Below are positions 57,797 to 64,000 of a DNA stretch of 64,000 nt, in pieces. A program made the translations under genes and the position numbers. The notes beneath the pieces were generated by a model, which had not been told where the DNA came from, ran no database searches, and was given only the letters and a program-made list of their open reading frames with translations. Positions within the stretch are counted from its first letter, which is position 1. Every line of letters begins with the position of its first letter. Source of the DNA: Hypoxylon rubiginosum (lineage: Eukaryota > Ascomycota > Sordariomycetes > Xylariales > Hypoxylaceae); assembly GCA_902806565.1 (NCBI GenBank), contig CADCXA010000049.1:186001-250000 (forward strand). Reading direction: 5' to 3'.

Positions 57797-58849
57797 ATGG
57801 CGACCAACGGCGAAGCAGACGGGTGGTACGATCCGACCAAGATATGGACGACTCTGCTGACGAACCGCGGCTACTTTGGCGGCTTGCTGGTCCTCAACCA
57901 CTCCCTGCGCCGCCATAAGAGCAAGTATCGCCTCGTCGTCATGGTCACCCGCGCTGTCGAGGAAGACACCGAATACATGGAGGCCTTCGCCGCCGCCGGC
58001 ATCCCCACCATCGTCGTCGACAAGATCGAGCCCGCGCCCAGGGACGGCAAGATCAACAAGGGTACCTGGGAGAAGCTGGCCCCTTGGAGCTTCACCCAGT
58101 ACGAGGTATGTTCTATCTATTACTTGTGCTGCTACACTCAAACTTATGGTATACAATACCTATATGCTTTGCGCAAATTGGCTAACGTTGGTGGTGTATT
58201 GTAGCGCGTCGTCCTACTCGATAGCGACCAGGTCATCCTGCAGAACATCGACGAGATGATGGAGGTCGAGATCCCGGACGGCTGGATCGCCAGCACGCAC
58301 GCCTGCACGTGCAACCCGCGCAAGCTGCCGCACTACAGCAAGGACTGGGTGCCGGCCAACTGCGCCTTCACGGCCGCGAACCAGGCGACGGGCGAGCCGG
58401 CGCCCATCACGCCCGCGAGCCCCAACAACCACCACCTGCTCAACAGCGGGACGGTCATCGTGCAGCCTTCCAAAGAACAGTACGACGCCCTGATGCACGC
58501 CATGAACACACACCCGGACGTGCCCGCCATGCTCTTCTTCGACCAGGACCTGCTCGCCATCGTGTACCGCGGCAGGTGGAAGCCGCTGCCGTACAAATAC
58601 AACGCCCTGAAGCCGATGCGCGACTGCCACGGGGGCCTGTGGCGCGACGAGGACGTCAAGATCCTGCATTATATCCTGAACAAGCCCTGGAAGAGCCGCG
58701 CGTATGATGCGAATGATACGATCGAGTCCACGCACAAGCTCTGGTGGGACGAGTTCGCGCTCGTCGAGAAGGAGTGGACGGGGAGCTCCGACGAGAAGAC
58801 GAGGAAACTTTGGGAGAGCGTCGTGGTGCCGGTCGTCGCGCAGGAGTGA
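57797..58849 (+). CDS. Family 8 glycosyltransferase (glycogenin-like)
   Basis: Exons 57797-58105 and 58205-58849 with a 99-nt intron give 317 aa. The domain starts with WTTLLTNRGYFGGLLVLNHS, a typical GT8 opening. It continues with RLVVMVTRAVEED and the DxD metal site in VVLLDSDQVILQNIDE (D109-S-D111). FNSG-like positions are filled by HHLLNSGTVIVQPS, and HxxGxxKPW-like C-terminal elements by ILHYILNKPWKSRA. The family transfers sugar from a nucleotide donor with retention. Relatives include glycogenin and galactinol synthase; no glycogenin-style C-terminal extension is present, so the acceptor is unknown. No signal peptide or TM helix is visible, so a cytosolic place is likely. Confidence 0.9.
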
Positions 58850-59270
58850 AATGGAGGTTTTGGATTTCATTGGTCAAGGCTTCTACGGCTGCCGTGGGAT
58901 AAGGGGGGCCATGGTGTTAGGAAAGGTTGGGAAAGAAAGTCATTTTGCGTCTGGGGCTTTGGGCATGGCGGAAATACGCATCTAAGCATTGTTTGGATCC
59001 GTGGACAGGCAGGGAGTCGAGAACGCGCAGGGTGCGGCTTAGGGCATATATAGCATGCATACTTCAAAGCATTTCTTACAGCAGAGGTTTGTAACGAAAC
59101 AGAGTTCTCTACGCTTTTCGGGTCGATCGATCTATTTGCTTTGTAGTCTTTAGGATACCTGACATGCCTCTTTAAGACACCTATACAGTCACTGTGCCAT
59201 AGTCTAGACGCAGTGATATAGTCCGCTCAATACAACCTCAACCGCCTCTGTGCTTTGCTCCTCACGCAAT
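58850..59270. other. Spacer between convergent genes
   Basis: 3' flanks of the GT8 and PLP-homeostasis genes, which converge here. Nothing else is seen. Confidence 0.5.
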
Positions 59271-60494
59271 TTACTCCCTAATCTTGGCCTCGCTCTTGAG
59301 CGGCCTTGCGCCGAAGATGGTGCTGCCGACTCTGACCTCGCCGCTGCCCATGGCCACGGCGCCTTCGAAGTCCTCGCTCATGCCCATGCTCAGCTCCAGC
59401 TCGCGGTCCCCCTCTAGCCCGAGCTCGGCGGCCACGAGGTCCCGCTGCTCGCGCAGGCGCACGAAGTCCTCGTTCTCGTTCCCGGGGGTTGTCGCCACGC
59501 TCCGCGCGATGGCGCCGATGGTCATGAGTCCTAGTAAATGCAGGTGCGGCGCCGCCTCGACGGCTCGGCACAGCGATACGGCGGCGGCGCCCGGCTCGCA
59601 GCCGGACTTGGAGGATTCGCCTGACGTGTTGATTTGTACGTGGATGTTGAGCTTGGCGGGGGTGGGGACGTCAGGGGTGGATGAAGAGAAGGAGGAGAGG
59701 AGCTCGCCTCGGTGCTTGTCTAGCAGCTGGGCTTTCTTCTCGGTGTCGACGCTCGAGACGCACCAGAGGTTCGGGATCTTGGCTAGGTTCTTGCAGTGGC
59801 CTGTGTGGTGGTTAGTCTAAGAGGAATCGTGGTGAGTGTGATAAGGAAGTAGGTGATATATCAAGCTCATATCAAACCTATATCTAGCCTAGACTATATG
59901 AATGGCTTATATTGATATTGAAGACTTCATTGCCGGAGCCTCTCAAGTGGAATAGTTCTCATTTGAATATCCTCTGCAGAGTACCCCGAAACAGATGAGT
60001 GAGAGTCAACTAGACCAACTTGCGTGCCTAAGCGATCCCGACGCAACCGGAGAAAAAGGAGAGCAGACTCCTCACCTGACTGTAGACCACCGATGAAGTG
60101 CCATTGTATGTGTCGTGGCAATATCTCAGCCTTCTGACTCAGTTCCTGCGCATAGTTCTCGCCGAAATGAAGCTGCGGCGGTGTAGCCTGCTGCGCCAGT
60201 GCCAGGATATCGTTGGCCGGCTTCAGCTTCGAGACGGCGACTAGACGGACCTAGAGTAAACGTGTGAGCTACTTGGCCCGACTGAGATCTTATTGAGCCT
60301 GATTAAAAAAACGAAAAGAAGCGGAATGAGCTTGGACTCGTTGGATTACCATGACCGGGAAGCCGGGGGAAAAGAGAAAGGAGACTTACATCCCGACCGC
60401 TAGAGACGGCGGTGATGCGCTCGCGTACGGTCTTGATCTGCGATACCAGAGCGGCGGCTCTCTTCGGGTCAATCCTCATCTCTGTGTCGGTCAT
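59271..60494 (-). CDS. PLP homeostasis protein (YggS/PROSC family)
   Basis: Three exons, 60390-60494, 60076-60250 and 59271-59800, with introns of 139 and 275 nt, encode 269 aa. The alanine-racemase N-terminal-like barrel is evident. VRLVAVSKLKPANDIL holds the PLP lysine (Lys43), followed by HFGENYAQEL and WHFIGGLQSGHCKNL. NIHVQINTSGESSKSGC and LELSMGMSEDFEGAV sit where expected, then VRVGSTIFGAR. Members bind PLP and balance B6 vitamers and amino-acid pools, without known catalysis. Length is normal. The 275-nt intron is long for this genome and starts to look like spacer, but its ends match GT..AG and phase. Confidence 0.94.
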
Positions 60495-61385
60495 TTTAGA
60501 GCCATGGGTCTACACTATGAGTTTACGGCTGAGTGATATCGGATTTTCAAAGTAGCGTTGTTCGTTCTTGAAACATACGACTCATCGGAGTTTATGTTCG
60601 TTGTCATTGCTATCAAAAAAATCTAAGACTTGCTGAGTCTGAGAGCGAGTCATACAGTATAAGCACAGTATACAATACATGATTTCTTGACTTGCGCTGA
60701 TGACAGCGGGTAAGAGATGAGCATCTTAGAAATTAAATAACGTTGAATTAGGATGAAGCTTGAGTTGATCTCTTCCCTCCTAAAACAGGATTCACAAGAC
60801 TAATGTTGGTGTTGGTTTGGGGGTTTCGCAAAGTTGGTGACGGCGTTCACAGCTGTTATGTAGGTTACAATGAATAAATGGCGTCAGACCTCATAAACTA
60901 GGTAGTACGTACACGTCGTACACGTCGTACACTCACATCTCCTACTACGGAGACCAGGGCCGTAACATCGTAATACGATTCCGATCTAATCATCAATTCT
61001 TCCGAGGTGGGATTTTATGGTATTTGCTGTCGGAAAACGGAATCAAGATTCAACATGTCCACCAGTCTATTGGTCATAGGCAATACCAGAGCTAGGGATT
61101 GGAGGGACATTCGCACATGGCAGCCATGCGACTGATAAGAAAATGCAGACTAACGGTTAGATATCGATTAGATAATAACTCTAGAATTTTGGAACTTCGA
61201 AGCTTCTACGTACATATGTATGTAGTAATCAACCAACATCCAATCGACATTTCTTGCGACGCTCGTCCATCCATCTCTAAACAATCAGATCCCTCCAAAT
61301 ATCAAGTCACACCAAGGTCGCATTGCGTTCCTTATACACGAAATACTGAAGCCCGTAACACCAAACGCGGATCAGACTATCTACG
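60495..61385. other. Divergent promoter region
   Basis: Lies between the PLP-homeostasis gene and the bcd1 gene, which point away from each other. A short CGTACACGT repeat is found at about 60907-60931. No gene seen. Confidence 0.5.
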
Positions 61386-62558
61386 ATGGCAGACCCTCTA
61401 TTGACGTCGCTCTGCACCATCTGCCATATCCAATCTCCTAAATATAGATGCCCCAGATGCGGAACGCGAACATGTTCCTTGGCGTGCGTGACGAAACATA
61501 AGAAATGGTCATCTTGCAATGGAGAGCGCGATCCGACCATATACATACCACGAGAAAAGCTGAAGACCGATGCCGGTATCGACCACGACTACAACTTCTT
61601 AACCAAGATTGAGAGATCCGTCGAGCGAGCTGAGAAGATCCTCAGAGAAGAGAGAGAGATACTACCGGAAGAGAACACCACGTCGCGACCGCCGCCCAAC
61701 AAACGAGCTCGTCTTCACAAGGGCCAAAGCAGAGGAAGAGTCACGTTTGAGGAAAATTCTCGAAAATGGGACAGGAGTTCGATACAGCGCATGGGACAGT
61801 TGGGTATCCACGTCTCGTCTGTTCCCTACGGCATGACTCGGGCAAAGGAGAATAAATCCAGCTGGAATAGGCGGACGAGAACCATGAACTGGCAGGTGGA
61901 ATGGCTTGAATGGAAGACCATTACATTCGATCAAGACAACAACCCCCAACCCTCCAAAATGTTGTATAAGATCCTGGACGAGACACCGCTCTATATTGGC
62001 TTTGCCGAAACCCAGGAATATCACCGTCGAGTACAGCTCAGCGATCAAGAACGTGCGCAGGAGAAGAAGCAAAAAGCCTCGGAGAAGAAGCTAGTCACTG
62101 GAGGGGGGCAAGACGTGACTTCAACAGCTTGGAGTGGGCAGGAATATGTGATACAGGACTCGAGAACGGCTGCGTGGAACAACGTGATTTCAGGGTCGTA
62201 CGCGATTGAGGGATTGAAGGGCAGGTACCGCTTCTATTATCTGAAGCCGAGGACACCCTCAAGAGAAAAGCATAGGCTCGTCCCGTTGCGGCCGACGGAA
62301 AACTTGGCCACCATCCTACCCGGATTGGATATCGTGGAATTCCCAACCATCTGCGTGCTGCCGGCTAACTCTACCGCGGTCCCTGACGGATACGTTGTGG
62401 AAAGTAGGCCTAGAAAGTCCAAAAAGCGGCAAGCGTCTAGCCTTGTAGAGTATGGTAGCGAGGAAGAGGGTGAGGCTGCGGACGATGGTTTGGAGGAGCA
62501 GGAGGAAGCAGATGATACCACCAGTAGTTCAGGATCCGATTCTGATATGTCTGATTAG
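61386..62558 (+). CDS. bcd1: Box C/D snoRNP assembly protein Bcd1 (HIT zinc finger)
   Basis: Single exon of 390 aa. The HIT-type zinc finger occupies residues 10-44 with Cys10, Cys13, Cys22, Cys25, Cys30, Cys34, His38 and Cys44. The following part (DYNFLTKIERSVERAEKIL) and the block ENKSSWNRRTRTMNWQVEWL are characteristic of Bcd1/ZNHIT6. The C-terminus is acidic (EEEGEAADDGLEEQEEADD). Bcd1 is a nuclear factor needed for assembly and stability of box C/D snoRNPs, and thus for rRNA 2'-O-methylation and processing. Length agrees with fungal homologues. It belongs to the same broad RNA theme as scd6 downstream and rqc1 upstream. Confidence 0.95.
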   Translation: MADPLLTSLCTICHIQSPKYRCPRCGTRTCSLACVTKHKKWSSCNGERDPTIYIPREKLKTDAGIDHDYNFLTKIERSVERAEKILREEREILPEENTTSRPPPNKRARLHKGQSRGRVTFEENSRKWDRSSIQRMGQLGIHVSSVPYGMTRAKENKSSWNRRTRTMNWQVEWLEWKTITFDQDNNPQPSKMLYKILDETPLYIGFAETQEYHRRVQLSDQERAQEKKQKASEKKLVTGGGQDVTSTAWSGQEYVIQDSRTAAWNNVISGSYAIEGLKGRYRFYYLKPRTPSREKHRLVPLRPTENLATILPGLDIVEFPTICVLPANSTAVPDGYVVESRPRKSKKRQASSLVEYGSEEEGEAADDGLEEQEEADDTTSSSGSDSDMSD

Positions 62559-63410
62559 TAAATAAGATCCCTCTAATTCTATATGTATGAATTCATTTGT
62601 TGTAGGCATTATGGGCCAGTCAGTTTCATACGTCCGTACTGCCAGTACTTAATTGACCTAAACTGTGTCTTGGGATGATACAAGATACGAATGCGTAGCA
62701 AATCTACATGTAGTTCCCATAAGTGACGTTCCAATAATACATACCCGAAGGAGCCAACAATCAAGTTATTTTGCCCCTTCCCATCCAATATCCCGCAAAC
62801 ATAATACAAACACGTTGAATGAAAACTATTGTAGGGAATAACCTGTGAATATTTGTGACTAAGTCGGTTAATAAAAATTTTTGAGTGAGCAACCGTAGGG
62901 AAAGTGTTGAAATAACGGGCAGGGACGGGATGAGACAGCCAATGTGTAGCGTGAGTTGTGGCTTAGCATGGGTGTACCTGTCAAATTAACGGACACTTGC
63001 AGCAAATGGAAGGTGGGAAAAAAAAGCCTTGAACGAGGCTAGTGCGCCGCTACTGCCCCAACTCACGTTGCCAGGTTGCCCACGTCGCCCACCGTTGCCC
63101 ACCGTCGACCACCGCCGCCCACTAAAAACCTAAGGTAGCGAGTCTAGCTGGCTAATGCAGCTAACAGCTAAATTTTATTCCTCCCAAAAGGATTTCAGCC
63201 TCTCTTCCTCTCTCTTCTCACTTCCAAAATCCTACCTCACGTACCTCACGTACCTCACGTACCTCACGTACCTCACGTCTTCCCGACAACCGCTACTGGT
63301 ATTCCGTATTTCCTCTCTGCAGTTCTCGTCGAGACGTCGACAGTAATTCATTTACCCTACACTTAATTGTATTCCCTTTCCTCTTGCGCGCCTTGCGCAA
63401 TTCCGACATC
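62559..63410. other. Spacer and leader of scd6
   Basis: Intergenic sequence followed by the pyrimidine-rich promoter and leader of scd6, which includes the 9-bp tandem array at 63233-63277. No gene is seen. Confidence 0.5.
63233..63277. repeat. 9-bp tandem repeat, five copies
   Basis: The unit TACCTCACG is repeated five times without error, ending about 130 bp before the scd6 start codon. It may lie in the promoter or the 5' UTR. Being identical in all copies it is probably recent and length-variable. Confidence 0.95.
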
Positions 63411-64000
63411 ATGTCTGAATTTCTTGGGTACGCATCTCCACATCGCTAATTCATGTCAGCCCTCCACCTCCAACTAGACAGATCACTAACACTCGTCCGC
63501 CAACAGCTCTCGCATATCGCTCATCTCCAAGAGTGATATCCGGTACGTCCTCCTCCCAAACATACAACCCTACTCTGAGCTCTTCCTCTGACCTTACTAG
63601 CTACTCGGGAGTCCTACACGAGATCAACTCCGAGGAGTCAACTGTCTCTCTCGAGAATGTTAGATCATTCGGTACCGAGGGTCGAAAGGGTAACCCTGCA
63701 GAGGAGATAGCACCTTCTGATCAGGTGTACGAATACATCGTCTTTCGAGGTAGCGACGTGAAGGACTTGCGAATCGAGCAAGCTCCCGCCCCTCCCAAGG
63801 AGAACCAACCTCCCAAGGTCCCCGATGACCCTGCGATTGTCGGAGTAAGTCACTAATCTCTACCCGGTTCCACCACTCCAAGTCTACTGTGTATGACGAA
63901 ACATTTCGGATGTAAAAATATTACTTGACTGAATTGCGCAAACAACCCCGTGTTGATCTTTCCGTTGCCTTCCTTCTGATCCATCATGGACTTGAGAACT
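63411..64000 (+). CDS. scd6: Scd6/LSM14 family mRNA decapping-translation regulator, 5' part
   Basis: The gene is cut by the window end. Visible exons are 63411-63427 (17 nt), 63507-63542 and 63601-63844, coding about 99 aa; the third intron starts with GTAAGT at 63845 and its acceptor is not seen. The protein begins MSEFLGSRISLISKSDIRYS, continues GVLHEINSEESTVSLENVRS and FGTEGRK, the LSm domain typical of Scd6/LSM14. DQVYEYIVFRGSDVKDLRIE closes it. Expected but not visible are the FDF box and the RGG tail. The family represses translation through eIF4G and promotes decapping in P-bodies. Confidence 0.93.

Noticed and set aside
58214..58870. 218-codon minus-strand frame
   Set aside because: Antisense shadow of the GT8 gene, rich in Arg/Ala/Val without motifs.
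1..64000. CRISPR array, bacterial operons or an integrated virus
   Set aside because: Nothing with regular direct repeats and spacers, no bacterial-type gene order, and no viral replication or capsid proteins were seen; the sequence is plainly eukaryotic.

Overview
This window comes from the nuclear genome of a filamentous ascomycete (Pezizomycotina, most likely Sordariomycetes). The evidence is dispersed genes of one to seven exons with short 47-160 nt GT..AG introns, GC-rich third codon positions, and fungus-typical families: a Zn2Cys6 regulator, an AA9 polysaccharide monooxygenase, a SAT4 rhodopsin-like protein, Rqc1/TCF25 and Scd6. The species cannot be fixed from the sequence alone. Exon joins were worked out by hand from splice sites, reading phase and family motifs.

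Left part (1-26 kb). It holds a secreted cyanophycinase-like S51 protein (1635-2495), a short SAT4-like membrane protein (3611-4385), a peroxisomal-type SCP-x thiolase (5440-6905), a four-exon Zn2Cys6 regulator (8177-10667), a six-exon AA9 LPMO (12485-13868), tRNA-Asp(GTC) (14732-14803), an ATX1 copper chaperone (15523-15912), the Rqc1/TCF25 ribosome quality-control factor (17049-19403), a mitochondrial phosphate carrier (20118-21463) sitting 17 bp behind a conserved-looking 83-aa ORF (21481-21732), a small two-exon gene (23788-24117), a tentative intron-rich membrane protein (25218-25974) and tRNA-Gly(GCC) (26364-26434). Apart from the cyanophycinase and tRNA-Gly, everything here is on the minus strand.

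Centre (26.4-44.5 kb). About 18 kb contain no protein gene I can support. The stretch is not uniformly AT-rich. It is full of A/T homopolymers, short tandem repeats and possible gene relics, and is the largest unexplained part of the window.

Right part (44.5-64 kb). This is a dense housekeeping block: Arp2/3 subunit ARPC5, a protein with more than twenty C2H2 fingers and an in-frame TAG, the complex I assembly methyltransferase NDUFAF5, the AP-2 alpha adaptin, a Ser/Thr-rich two-TM protein with a second in-frame TAG, a GT8 glycosyltransferase, the PLP-homeostasis protein, the box C/D snoRNP factor Bcd1 and the 5' part of the LSm-domain protein Scd6, which runs off the end.

The neighbours do not form an obvious pathway or biosynthetic cluster. 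Cytoskeleton and endocytosis (ARPC5, AP-2 alpha), mitochondria (phosphate carrier, NDUFAF5) and RNA or translation control (Rqc1, Bcd1, Scd6) recur. The most unusual signals are the two in-frame TAG codons inside otherwise intact frames, the tight spacing and tiny first exon of the phosphate carrier, and the central gene desert.
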